Assembly (NCBI RefSeq): GCF_000253255.1
Contig: NC_015583.1
Coordinates: 868,001 to 932,000, forward strand
Origin: Novosphingobium sp. PP1Y
GTDB taxonomy: Bacteria; Pseudomonadota; Alphaproteobacteria; Sphingomonadales; Sphingomonadaceae
Reading direction: 5' to 3'
DNA: 64,000 nucleotides
The notes under the pieces were generated by a model. It saw only the letters and a list, made by a program, of their open reading frames with translations. It was not told where the DNA came from and ran no database searches. Numbering within the stretch: position 1 is the stretch's first letter; every line of letters begins with the position of its first letter. The position numbers and the translations under genes were made by a program. Below, in pieces: positions 52,227-60,945 of this stretch.

Positions 52227-53723
52227 ATGGGAGACACTCATTCATCCCCTTCGGGGCCAATCGCAGACACCCACTACGGCCTCGTCAGAGGACGACGCAT
52301 CGATGGGGTCGATCGCTTCCTGGGCATTCCTTATGCAGCGGCGCCCGTCAGGTTCGAACTTCCTTCTCCGCCGAACGCTTGGGCAGGCATCCGTGAGGCC
52401 GATCTACAAGGACCGAGCGCTCCGCACCGAGTCACGCCGTTTCCGGGCATCGATGTTCTGGCCTTGGTGGGTGACGGGGGGACACGCGGCGCAGATTACC
52501 TCAATCTCAACATATGGAAGCCCGCTAGTGGCGAAGGATGGCCTGTCATGGTGTTCATCCATGGCGGTGGGTTTGTTGTGGGCAGCAAGGACGCCCCGGT
52601 GCAGGATGGCGGCAGCTTTGCCCGGTCAGGAGTCGTCTGCGTCGCGATCAATTACCGGCTTGGCATTGACGGCTTTCTTCCGGTCCCAGGCGCGCCGACC
52701 AATCTCGGGCTGCGGGACATGATCTTTGCCCTGCAATGGGTGCACGAGAACGTAGCCGCATTTGGCGGCAATCCGGAAAACGTGACGGTCTTTGGCGAAA
52801 GCGCGGGAGCGATGGCCATCGCAGATCTCGTCACTTCGCCGCTTGCCGCAGGGCTGTTTCAGAGGGCCATCATCCAGAGCGGCCATGGGTCAATGGTTCG
52901 GGAAATTCCCGTAGCGCAGCGTTTGGTCCGAAAGCTCGCCAGGACCCTGAAGGTATCGCCCGATGCAGATGGCTTTCGCAAAGTGGGCATAGAGGACGGA
53001 CTTGATGCGATGGCGAGAGTCTCAAAGCCCTTCGCCCGTCTTGATCTGCGCGGTGCCGATGGGCGCGAACCTGTTTTTGGCATCAGCCGTTTCATACCTG
53101 TAATCGGCGACGACGTCTTGCCACAGTCCCCCATGGCAGCGCTCAAGAGTGGTGTTGGTTGCGATATCGATGTGTTGATCGGCACCAATTCAGAAGAGAT
53201 GAACCTTTATTTCGTACCGACAGGCATCAGGCGCAAGATTGGGCGCATCCTTTCACGCTGGGTGCTGGGGCGCTCGCAGCCCAATCCCGGAGCCGTGCTG
53301 CGCGACTACGGAATGGGCAAGAGAGGTGTGCGTCCGGGCGATGCTTTCACGCGGGCGATGCATGACCTCGTGTTTCGCTGGCCAGCTCGCCAATATGCGG
53401 CTGCGCACCAAGGCCGGACCTGGTTCTACGAGTTCGACTGGCGCTCTCCCGCATTTGAAGGAGAGTTGGGCGCATGTCATGCGATCGAATTGCCCTTTGT
53501 CTTCGACACCTTGCCAGTTGCGACAGGACCGCAGGGGCTGGCCGGCGAAGCGCCGCCGCAGGCTCTGGCCAAGCGGGTTCACGCGCTCTGGGTCGAATTC
53601 GCCAGGGACGGTACCTTACCGTGGCCACAGTTCGACGGGCAGACCCGCCAGGTTCATCTGTTGGAGCGCGGGGATACCGTTCGCGAAGACGTGCTTCCCG
53701 CCGCATACCATCTTCCGGAGTAG
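52227..53723 (+). CDS. Type-B carboxylesterase
   Basis: 498 residues, no signal peptide. Carboxylesterase family motifs: FLGIPYAAAPVRFELPSP (about 30-47), DYLNLNIWKP (about 89-98), the oxyanion loop VMVFIHGGGFVVGS (about 105-118), the nucleophile in VTVFGESAGAMAIADLV (Ser about 193), the acid in GTNSEEMN and His in LGACHAIELPFVFD. It hydrolyses carboxylic esters in the cytoplasm. It is the first gene of the right-hand cluster, 3 bp before the SDR gene. Its start region lies just beyond the repeat, so the promoter may have been changed by that event. Confidence 0.9.
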   Translation: MGDTHSSPSGPIADTHYGLVRGRRIDGVDRFLGIPYAAAPVRFELPSPPNAWAGIREADLQGPSAPHRVTPFPGIDVLALVGDGGTRGADYLNLNIWKPASGEGWPVMVFIHGGGFVVGSKDAPVQDGGSFARSGVVCVAINYRLGIDGFLPVPGAPTNLGLRDMIFALQWVHENVAAFGGNPENVTVFGESAGAMAIADLVTSPLAAGLFQRAIIQSGHGSMVREIPVAQRLVRKLARTLKVSPDADGFRKVGIEDGLDAMARVSKPFARLDLRGADGREPVFGISRFIPVIGDDVLPQSPMAALKSGVGCDIDVLIGTNSEEMNLYFVPTGIRRKIGRILSRWVLGRSQPNPGAVLRDYGMGKRGVRPGDAFTRAMHDLVFRWPARQYAAAHQGRTWFYEFDWRSPAFEGELGACHAIELPFVFDTLPVATGPQGLAGEAPPQALAKRVHALWVEFARDGTLPWPQFDGQTRQVHLLERGDTVREDVLPAAYHLPE

Positions 53724-53726
53724 GAT

Positions 53727-54500
53727 ATGTATCTTGAAAGCTTGCGGCTGGACGGCCGCACGGCATTTGTTACTGGCGGTGGACAGGGAATTGGCTTGTG
53801 TTGTGCCGAGGCTCTCTCCGAAGCCGGTGCTCGTGTCACGATCGCAGATAACAACCTGGCTCGTTTGGACGAAGCGCGCGGCGCGCTCGAGGCCAAGGGA
53901 TATCAAGTCGCGACCCAGGTCCTGGACGTGACGGATTCCGCAGCAGTGACGGTCGCCGCCGATGCAATGCTCGAACGTGAAGGCAAGATCGACGTCCTGG
54001 TTAACAATGCGGGAATAGCGCGCAGCGATACGGCAGCTCAGGATGTGGCAGACGAGCATTGGCTTAATGTTCTCGATGTTAACCTCAATGGTACTTTCTG
54101 GTGCGCCCGTGCATTCGGTCGTCACATGCTGGCCGCGGAAGAGGGCTCCATCGTCAATATCGGATCGATGAGCGGGTTCGTCGTCAATCGCCCTCAGCCA
54201 CAAAGCTACTACAATGCCTCCAAGGCGGCGGTCCATCAGTTGACCCGTAGCCTCGCTGCCGAGTGGGCTCGGCGCGGGATCAGAGTCAATGCCGTGGCGC
54301 CGACCTATATCTCCACCCCGCTCAATGCCTTCGCGGACACCTCCAGCGAGATGTACCGCCGCTGGATCGACGGGACGCCCCAAGGCAGGCTAGGCACACC
54401 CGAAGAAGTAGCCTCGGTCGTCCTGTTCCTTGCCTCGGATGCCGCAAGTCTCATGACCGGTAGCATCGTGCTTGCCGATGGCGGGTATACCTGTTGGTGA
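53727..54500 (+). CDS. Short-chain dehydrogenase/reductase (classical SDR)
   Basis: 257 residues. TGGGQGIGLCCAEALSEAGA (TGxxxGIG, about 14-33), VLVNNAGIARSD (NNAG, about 92), catalytic Ser in VNIGSMSGFV, YYNASKAAVHQL (YxxxK, about 158-162) and PEEVASVVLFLASDAASLMT near the end are all standard. It oxidises an alcohol or reduces a ketone with NAD(P). Three base pairs separate it from the carboxylesterase, so the alcohol released by the esterase is a plausible substrate; that is inference. Confidence 0.92.
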   Translation: MYLESLRLDGRTAFVTGGGQGIGLCCAEALSEAGARVTIADNNLARLDEARGALEAKGYQVATQVLDVTDSAAVTVAADAMLEREGKIDVLVNNAGIARSDTAAQDVADEHWLNVLDVNLNGTFWCARAFGRHMLAAEEGSIVNIGSMSGFVVNRPQPQSYYNASKAAVHQLTRSLAAEWARRGIRVNAVAPTYISTPLNAFADTSSEMYRRWIDGTPQGRLGTPEEVASVVLFLASDAASLMTGSIVLADGGYTCW

Positions 54501-54543
54501 GGGTCACGCGGCACAGTCAAACTGATGCTCGGCACAGTGCCAA

Positions 54544-54558
54544 ACCTTTCAGATAGGT
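54544..54558. promoter_or_regulatory. 15-bp operator-like palindrome before the TonB receptor gene
   Basis: ACCTTTC A GATAGGT, an inverted repeat with one mismatch. The same site with both arms perfect occurs at 60121-60135 ahead of the AraC/GntR pair, and the flank CAA is shared too. The site lies about 70 bp before the receptor start. It is the best candidate for an operator of the GntR/FCD regulator encoded at 60942. Confidence 0.6.
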
Positions 54559-54624
54559 CCTGATGTAGCTAGAAGGAAAAGCAAGAAAGGGCGCAATGTC
54601 GCCCGAAACCAGGAGAGGTTTACC

Positions 54625-56754
54625 ATGCGTTTTTGTGCCGTACTTGCTGTCACCACGATGGTCACCGCCATCCCCGCCACTGCCCGTGCGCAGGATGCGA
54701 ATAGTGAAGTCGGCGGCGCAGGCATTGGTGAGATCGTCGTGACCGCCCGCAAGCGCACCGAGACGCTAAAAGACGTTCCGGTAGCCGCGACCGCGGTAAC
54801 AGGCGACATCATCGAGAAGCGCGGGCTGTCGTCTGTGCGCGACATTGCCTCACTGACCCCCGGCCTCAATATCAACAGTGACGGAGGCGGACGCGCCTTC
54901 ATCGCCATCCGCGGCGTCGGCGTTACGCTCGTTGACACCGTCCAGCCGGGCGTCGGACTTTTTATCGACGGTGTATATCAGCAGAATACCTCCTACCTGA
55001 ACAATCCGCTGGTCGATGTTGAACGTGTGGAAGTGCTGCGCGGGCCGCAAGGCACGCTCTACGGCAAGAATACGCTGGGCGGCGCAATTAACATCATTAC
55101 CAAGCAACCGGGCAACACGTTCGAAGGCACCGCCATCGCCAGCTATGCCGGATCTGACGACAGTTGGTTCACTTCCGGGTCGATCAGCGGACCGATTGTC
55201 AAGGACCGGCTGCAGGTTCGTGTCGCCTATGGCCATCGCCAGCAGGACGGGTTCATCAAGAACACCTTGCTCAATCGCTACGCCAATACGCTCAATACAG
55301 ATACCATCAATGCGACCATTCGTGCCACTCCGGTCGCAGACGTCGTTCTCACAGTCAATGGCTCGTACGACTGGGTGTTATCCGGGTCTCTGCCTTATTC
55401 CTTTGTGAGCGGGCCACAAGATTACCAGCGCAATATCGCGTTCAATGCCACGAATCTCCAGAACCTTCACTACAAACGTCTTAACGGCAAGCTCGAGTTC
55501 CCGGTCGCCGCGATTAATACTGACGTGACCCTCGTTGGCGCCTTCGACGAACGAGTTGCGCGGTTGCCGGACGGGGACCTCGACTTCTCGCCCGTGGATA
55601 TTGCCCGCAACGACGGCCTAGATATCTTGCGTACGCGCACGGCGGAGCTGCGTTTCGATACCAAGCTCTCGAGCACTTTGAGTTCGATCGTTGGCCTTTT
55701 CTACAGTCGTGAGACGCGCGACGGTGATACGATAACCACGCTGTTCCCGGGCGTGCTCGACATCAGGAACCAGCAGATCAGCCATACTGGCAACAACACC
55801 TGGGCCATCTACGGCAACATCTTCTGGCGGCCGACCGACGCGATCGAGCTGTCCGCGGGTCTGCGCTACGACGACCAGAAGCGCCATGCTACTGGAGCGG
55901 TCTTCATCAATGGCGATGGGGGCCCGATCCCCAATGCGCGGCTCTCCGAAAATCACCTCTCGCCGCGCGTTGCGATCACCTACCACTGGACAGGCGAGGT
56001 CATGACGTACGCCTCGATCTCGCGCGGTTTTCGCGGCGGTGGCTTCAACTCGCCGGTCGCGCCTTTCCGGACGTACAAGGGCGATAACGTCTGGACTTAT
56101 GAAGTTGGCGCGAAGTACGCTTCGGCAGACCGTCGCTTGGCCTTGTCTTTGGCCGCCTTCTACAACGATTACAAGGACTACATCGGCCTGAACAGTATCG
56201 CGCCGGCCGTGACGGGCGGCTTCACCACTGTCGATCTGAATACCGGCAACGTCGAGAGCTACGGCGTTGAGCTGGAAGCGCAAGTGCGGCCGCTCGAACG
56301 TTGGTCGATCAGCGGCGGGGTCTCGCTGCAACATGCGCGGCTCACCGATACCTCGATCTACACCGAGGTTACGGGTCGCCAGTTGGCCTCGAATCGCCTG
56401 ACCTTCCAGCCTGACTGGAATTTCAATCTCAATACCGACTACACGGTTCCGGTTGGCGACAAGGATGAGGTCACCTTTAGCGCAGGCGTGATCGGCAAAG
56501 GGAGCCGGATCGCAGCAAGCTTGAGCGAAACCGACGCGCCGGTGCTCAACAGCTATGCGCTGGTCAATGGGTCCATCACCTGGGGCCATGGTCCAGTCGA
56601 ACTTTCCGCCTTCGTAAACAACCTGTTCGACAAGAAGTACTTTGAATCCTACATTGAAAAGACGACCCTGATCCTCGCCGGTCTGACGCCGAGCGACATC
56701 GGCATCGTCGGCGATGCACGTCGCTATGGTGTGCGCGCCCGGGTGAAGTTCTGA
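54625..56754 (+). CDS. TonB-dependent outer-membrane receptor
   Basis: 709 residues with a signal peptide (VTTMVTAIPATARAQ, cut at about 23). A TonB box-like GIGEIVVTARKRTETLKDV (about 33-51) and a plug domain (about 50-160: DIASLTPGLNINSDGGGRAF, VERVEVLRGPQGTLYGKNTL) precede a beta-barrel with many aromatic-ended strands, ending YGVRARVKF. AGGAGAGG is an excellent ribosome-binding site. Such sphingomonad receptors import aromatic, ester or glycosidic substrates. It leads the transcription unit with the FAD enzyme 4 bp downstream. Confidence 0.93.
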   Translation: MRFCAVLAVTTMVTAIPATARAQDANSEVGGAGIGEIVVTARKRTETLKDVPVAATAVTGDIIEKRGLSSVRDIASLTPGLNINSDGGGRAFIAIRGVGVTLVDTVQPGVGLFIDGVYQQNTSYLNNPLVDVERVEVLRGPQGTLYGKNTLGGAINIITKQPGNTFEGTAIASYAGSDDSWFTSGSISGPIVKDRLQVRVAYGHRQQDGFIKNTLLNRYANTLNTDTINATIRATPVADVVLTVNGSYDWVLSGSLPYSFVSGPQDYQRNIAFNATNLQNLHYKRLNGKLEFPVAAINTDVTLVGAFDERVARLPDGDLDFSPVDIARNDGLDILRTRTAELRFDTKLSSTLSSIVGLFYSRETRDGDTITTLFPGVLDIRNQQISHTGNNTWAIYGNIFWRPTDAIELSAGLRYDDQKRHATGAVFINGDGGPIPNARLSENHLSPRVAITYHWTGEVMTYASISRGFRGGGFNSPVAPFRTYKGDNVWTYEVGAKYASADRRLALSLAAFYNDYKDYIGLNSIAPAVTGGFTTVDLNTGNVESYGVELEAQVRPLERWSISGGVSLQHARLTDTSIYTEVTGRQLASNRLTFQPDWNFNLNTDYTVPVGDKDEVTFSAGVIGKGSRIAASLSETDAPVLNSYALVNGSITWGHGPVELSAFVNNLFDKKYFESYIEKTTLILAGLTPSDIGIVGDARRYGVRARVKF

Positions 56755-56757
56755 GCC

Positions 56758-58161
56758 ATGAGTACCGATGCGCTCACGTTCCAACGCGTGCCCATCCCGG
56801 AGGGGTTTCTCGACAGATTGGTCGCAAGGTTCGGTGACAATTTCGCGATCGGGGATGCGATCTGCATGCAGCATGGCGCCAGCGAGACTCATTTCGAGAC
56901 TGTCTTGCCGGATGCAGTGGTTTTTGCTCGCGCGACCGATGACGTTGTTGATTGTGTGAAGCTCTGCGCCGAAGCGCAAGTCCCGCTCGTGCCGTTCGGG
57001 GCTGGCACTTCGATCGAGGGCAACACGATTCCGGTTTGCGGTGGCGTCTCGCTTGACCTCACAGGGATGGATCGGATCATTGCGGTCCATCCTGAGGATT
57101 TCGACTGCGTCGTTCAGCCCGGAATCCGGCGCGAAGAACTCAACGTCCACTTGCGGGACACCGGCCTGTTCTTTCCCATCGATCCCGGCGCCAATGCCAC
57201 GATCGGCGGCATGGCTTCCACCCGTGCATCGGGCACCAATGCGGTGCGTTATGGCACGATGAAGGACGCCGTCTTGGGCCTGACCGTCGTCACGCCGCAA
57301 GGTGAAATCATTCGGACCAGCAGGCGCGCGCGCAAGTCGGCGGCAGGCTATGACCTCACGCGGCTATACGTGGGGTCTGAGGGCACGCTGGGGATCATCA
57401 CCGAAATCACCTTGCGCCTTCATCCGATCCCGGAGGCCATCTCGGCGGCAGTATGCGGTTTCGAGACGCTCGCGGGCGCGGTCGATACGGTTGTTCAGTC
57501 GATCCAGTCCGGCGTGCCGCTAGCACGCGTGGAAATCCTCGACGCCATGCAGATCGCGGCAGTAAACAAATGGTCGAAACTTGACCTACCAGAATTGCCG
57601 ACGCTTTTTTTCGAATTCCACGGCAGTCCCGCCTACGTTGCAGAGCAGATTGCGATCGTCGAGGCGATAGCCGGCGAAAACGGGGGGGGCGACTTTGCCT
57701 GGTCCAACCAACCCGAAGAACGCACGCGTCTTTGGCGGGCGCGGCACGAGGCGTACTACGCCACGGTCAACTTGCGCCCGGGCGCTATCGGCTGGGCGAC
57801 CGATGTCTGTGTCCCGATTTCTCGCCTTGCTGAGTGCATCGCGCAGACGCGCGAAGATCTCGACGGTTCCAGTATTCCGGCCACGATCCTCGGCCATGTC
57901 GGTGACGGTAATTTTCACGTGGTCTTCTCCATCGATCCCGCTGCGGCGGAAGAGATGGCAGAGGTCGAAGCGATCAATGCGCGTCTGGTCGAACGCGCTC
58001 TGGCAATGGACGGAACCTGCACCGGTGAGCACGGCATCGGGATCGGCAAGCAGCACTGGCTTGAGGAAGAGCTGGGTGGATCGGTTGATGTCATGCGCCG
58101 GATCAAGCAGGCGCTCGATCCGCAGAACTTGCTCAATCCGGGAAAGATCTTCTCGTTGTGA
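56758..58161 (+). CDS. FAD-linked 2-hydroxyacid dehydrogenase (GlcD/D-lactate dehydrogenase-like)
   Basis: 467 residues. FAD_binding_4 domain: VPLVPFGAGTSIEGNTIPVC (about 78-97), PGANATIGGMASTRASGTNA (about 142-161), RKSAAGYDLTRLYVGSEGTL (about 193-212). The C-terminal FAD-oxidase domain has GHVGDGNFHVVFSID (metal/substrate His, about 380) and GTCTGEHGIGIGKQHWLE (about 418). This group oxidises D-2-hydroxy acids such as D-lactate, glycolate or aromatic lactates. It follows the TonB receptor by 3 bp and overlaps the hydrolase gene by ATGA, so it is probably involved in the same pathway. Confidence 0.92.
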   Translation: MSTDALTFQRVPIPEGFLDRLVARFGDNFAIGDAICMQHGASETHFETVLPDAVVFARATDDVVDCVKLCAEAQVPLVPFGAGTSIEGNTIPVCGGVSLDLTGMDRIIAVHPEDFDCVVQPGIRREELNVHLRDTGLFFPIDPGANATIGGMASTRASGTNAVRYGTMKDAVLGLTVVTPQGEIIRTSRRARKSAAGYDLTRLYVGSEGTLGIITEITLRLHPIPEAISAAVCGFETLAGAVDTVVQSIQSGVPLARVEILDAMQIAAVNKWSKLDLPELPTLFFEFHGSPAYVAEQIAIVEAIAGENGGGDFAWSNQPEERTRLWRARHEAYYATVNLRPGAIGWATDVCVPISRLAECIAQTREDLDGSSIPATILGHVGDGNFHVVFSIDPAAAEEMAEVEAINARLVERALAMDGTCTGEHGIGIGKQHWLEEELGGSVDVMRRIKQALDPQNLLNPGKIFSL

Positions 58162-58817
58162 CCGGAAAGCCTGCGTTGTCGAGCCACCACTTCTTCGATC
58201 CCCAGTTACTGCCGCTGCTGGATGCCTTGCCGACTGTCTGGCTTGATATTGTGTCGCTCGCCGAACTGCGTTCGAACGAAGCTAGGATGCTGCTGCCTGT
58301 CGAGCCGAAGAGCGTCGATCCGGCGCGCATCGGTGTGATGGGGGAGAGCGCGGGCGGCGGACTGGTGGCGGTACTTGCCTTGCCGGCTCCCGACCGGGGG
58401 GCGCCCGCGCTCAGGTTTCAGCTGCTGACATATCCAATGCTGGACGACCGGACTTGCATAGCTCCTGAGCATCCCTTCGCCGGCGATTTCGTCTGGGCCC
58501 CGCTTAACAGCCATTTCGGATGGCAGACCCTGCTCGGCGCGGAGCCAGGCTGTCCGCACGTCTCACCTTATGTCGCGGTTGCATGCGCGCATTGCCTTTC
58601 CGGACTGCCGCAGACCTATATCGCGACCGGTGCGCTCGATTTCTTCGTGGACGAGAATCTCGAGTTTGCGCGGAGGCTGTTGGCGGCTGGGGTGCCAGTC
58701 GACCTCAACCCCTATCCGGGCGCCTTTCATGGCTTCGATCTCATGCCGGCGGCAGATATATCGCGGCGTGCGTTAGCTGACCGTCTTGCCGCGTTGCGCC
58801 GGTTCATCGAGGTCTGA
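58158..58817 (+). CDS. HSL-type alpha/beta hydrolase with the oxyanion-hole region deleted
   Basis: 219 residues, versus about 300-320 for the family. The N-terminus (HHFFDPQLLPLLDALPTVWL) agrees with the cap of hormone-sensitive-lipase-type enzymes, and then the sequence jumps from LLPVEPKSV directly to DPARIGVMGESAGGGLVAVL, the nucleophile elbow (about 60). The HGGG oxyanion loop normally between them is missing. The C-terminal half (LPQTYIATGALDFFVDENLE with Asp, PGAFHGFDLM with His) is complete. The reading frame is maintained, so it may be translated but is probably inactive. Confidence 0.75.
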   Translation: MTGKPALSSHHFFDPQLLPLLDALPTVWLDIVSLAELRSNEARMLLPVEPKSVDPARIGVMGESAGGGLVAVLALPAPDRGAPALRFQLLTYPMLDDRTCIAPEHPFAGDFVWAPLNSHFGWQTLLGAEPGCPHVSPYVAVACAHCLSGLPQTYIATGALDFFVDENLEFARRLLAAGVPVDLNPYPGAFHGFDLMPAADISRRALADRLAALRRFIEV

Positions 58818-58820
58818 GGC

Positions 58821-60110
58821 ATGAACGCATCGATCGCTTCAGCCCCGGAGCCGCCCAGTTACTGGCGCGCGCTTCCGGGCCTTGTCCTCTTGGGGGTGAT
58901 CCTTGCCGCGGGCAACTGCGCGCTTGGCGTGTTCAGTGCAATCCAGGAATCGGCCAAGGCCGAACTGCAACTTACAGATACGCAACTCGGCCTTTCGCAG
59001 GGTCTGGCGATGTCGTTGCCGCTGGCCCTTCTATCGATTCCGGTCGGCCTGGCCGTCGACCGCAGCCACCGCGTCCGGTTGCTGTTGGCTGTTTCGCTGT
59101 CCTGGACACTGGGTACGTTCCTGACTGCTTTCGCCAATGGATTTGCCATGCTGTTCATTGCTCGCTTGCTTGTGGGGCTTGGCGCGAACCTTTCGACTAC
59201 CATTGCCATCTCCATCGCCGCAGACAAGTGCCTGCCCGATGCTCGCGGACGTGCGCTGCTACTGCTGACGATAGGGAAGTACGCAGGAGCCGCGCTCGCC
59301 TTCGCGCTCGGTGGCATGCTGCTGGGCTTCTTGGAGACAGCGCATGGGTACTGGGTCATGCCGGCGTGGCGCATGGTGCATTTCGTCCTCGGCATCGGCT
59401 GCCTTGTCATGAGCGGCGGCGTATTCCTTCTGCGCGAGCCTGTGCGGTTGGAAATCGGATTTGCTTCCCGAGCGCCGCTAAAGGAAGTTGCGCGCGAATT
59501 CTGGAGTTATCGCCGTTTTCTGATTCCGCTTTTCATGGGCCAGGTCGGGGTGCTGATGGCAGACGCGGCAGCGATGATCTGGGCTGCCCCGGTACTCTCG
59601 CGCAATTACGGCCTTTCCCCGCAGGATTTCGCGGGATGGATGGGGGCAGTGATATTCGCGTCGGGCCTGCTGGGCGCATCGGTGGGTGGGTTTGCGGCCG
59701 ATTTCGGACATCGCAGCAACCGCCGTGGCGGAATCCTGCTGGGTGCAGTCCTTGCTTCCGCATTGTCCCTGCCCGCTGCTCTGTTCCCGGTGGCACCGGG
59801 GGCGACGGCTTTCGGCGTGGCGTTATTTGTCCTGCTGCTAGGCGGCACCGTGACCGGCCTGATTACGGCGACTGCGATGGCGGTGCTCTTGCCCAACGAT
59901 TTGCGCGGCCTGTGCGTCGGCTCGTTTCTCGCGTTCGGGGGACTCATCGCCTTCGGCGCCGGTCCGGTCATGGTGACAGGCCTGAGCGCATGGTTGGGCG
60001 GAGAGGCATACCTGGCAAGTGCGCTCGCAGCGGTAGGCTTGATGGTCAGCACCTTTGGCGCCCTTGGCTTTCTGCTGGCGATGCGGGCCGCGCCGGGACC
60101 TGTAAGATAG
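58821..60110 (+). CDS. MFS transporter, putative substrate importer of the ester-catabolic cluster
   Basis: 429 residues with about twelve TM helices. First helix with LVLLGVILAAGNCALGVFSA, the loop AVDRSHRVRLLLAVSLSWTL between TM2 and TM3 and ARLLVGLGANLSTTIAISIA are characteristic of MFS_1. It starts 3 bp after the hydrolase stop and is the last gene before the second palindromic operator. By position it transfers the substrate or a product across the inner membrane; direction is not shown. Confidence 0.88.
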   Translation: MNASIASAPEPPSYWRALPGLVLLGVILAAGNCALGVFSAIQESAKAELQLTDTQLGLSQGLAMSLPLALLSIPVGLAVDRSHRVRLLLAVSLSWTLGTFLTAFANGFAMLFIARLLVGLGANLSTTIAISIAADKCLPDARGRALLLLTIGKYAGAALAFALGGMLLGFLETAHGYWVMPAWRMVHFVLGIGCLVMSGGVFLLREPVRLEIGFASRAPLKEVAREFWSYRRFLIPLFMGQVGVLMADAAAMIWAAPVLSRNYGLSPQDFAGWMGAVIFASGLLGASVGGFAADFGHRSNRRGGILLGAVLASALSLPAALFPVAPGATAFGVALFVLLLGGTVTGLITATAMAVLLPNDLRGLCVGSFLAFGGLIAFGAGPVMVTGLSAWLGGEAYLASALAAVGLMVSTFGALGFLLAMRAAPGPVR

Positions 60111-60120
60111 CTCTTGTCAA

Positions 60121-60135
60121 ACCTATCAGATAGGT
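60121..60135. promoter_or_regulatory. 15-bp perfect operator-like palindrome before the AraC/GntR genes
   Basis: ACCTATC A GATAGGT, perfect 7-base arms, located 11 bp after the MFS stop and about 28 bp before the AraC start. Near-identical to the site at 54544-54558. Its position in front of the regulator pair suggests autoregulation. Confidence 0.65.
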
Positions 60136-60162
60136 GCAATTTGGCACTCGGGAGGGCACCTG

Positions 60163-60945
60163 ATGGCCACACAATCGATTCGCCCGCAAAAGCAACGCAT
60201 CGAAGTCTCAGCGGAAATGCTGTCGTTCGTCGGACCGGGGGCGGTACCCGGCGGTATATGGCCTGAAAAGAGCGTGATCTTTGCCTTCGAGGGCCTTCAG
60301 AGCGAGAAATTGCCCCTGCTGCGCTTTTGTGCCGAGGGCAGGGGGCGAGGGGAACTGGCTCAGGCTGAACTCGTGCTGGTGGTCCAACGCGTTGCCTGTC
60401 AGCGGATCTTCGGCCATCTGCCGGACCGGGCGACGACATGGCACGTTCCCAGCGACTTGCGCATGATCGGCCTTGCCATCGTTGAGTGCGAAGCATCGCC
60501 CAGCGCGCGTCCGACCTTGCAGCTTGCCCGCAGCATAGAGCTGCTCTGCCGGATATTCGCGGCAAGCGAGGAGGGGCAACTCATTCCGGCTCAGGCCAAC
60601 AGCGCACTGAGCGAATTGGAGACCGCACGCATTGTTGCGGCACGCCGGATGGTTGACGAGCGCTGGCAGGAAAAGCTGACACTGGAGGGCATTGCCCGCG
60701 CCTGCTGCCTGAACCGGGACAAGCTCACACGCGGATTTCGCGCACTTTACGATTGCTCAGTGGCCGACCGGCTTGCCGAGAACCGCTTGACAGGAGCACG
60801 GCGGCTTCTGCTGGCTACCGATCTGGCGGTTTCGGAAATCGCCTATCGCTGTGGCTATCTTAACAACGCCAGCTTCGCACGGGCCTTCTCACGTCGCTTC
60901 GGTTCGGCCCCTAGTCAGATACGTCAGGGCAAGATCGCCGCATGA
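60163..60945 (+). CDS. AraC-family transcriptional regulator of the catabolic cluster
   Basis: 260 residues. The N-terminal domain (about 15-150) has no recognisable fold. The C-terminal double HTH is typical (about 160-258): WQEKLTLEGIARACCLNRDK, LTRGFRALYDCSVADRLAEN and ATDLAVSEIAYRCGYLNNAS followed by ARAFSRRFGSAPSQ. Downstream of a palindromic operator and overlapping the GntR gene by ATGA, so the two regulators are co-expressed. It may activate the receptor and esterase operons. Confidence 0.88.
   Translation: MATQSIRPQKQRIEVSAEMLSFVGPGAVPGGIWPEKSVIFAFEGLQSEKLPLLRFCAEGRGRGELAQAELVLVVQRVACQRIFGHLPDRATTWHVPSDLRMIGLAIVECEASPSARPTLQLARSIELLCRIFAASEEGQLIPAQANSALSELETARIVAARRMVDERWQEKLTLEGIARACCLNRDKLTRGFRALYDCSVADRLAENRLTGARRLLLATDLAVSEIAYRCGYLNNASFARAFSRRFGSAPSQIRQGKIAA

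Noticed and set aside
55618..57300. 560-codon minus-strand frame across receptor and FAD enzyme genes
   Set aside because: It spans the junction of two clear plus-strand genes and contains no recognisable domain.
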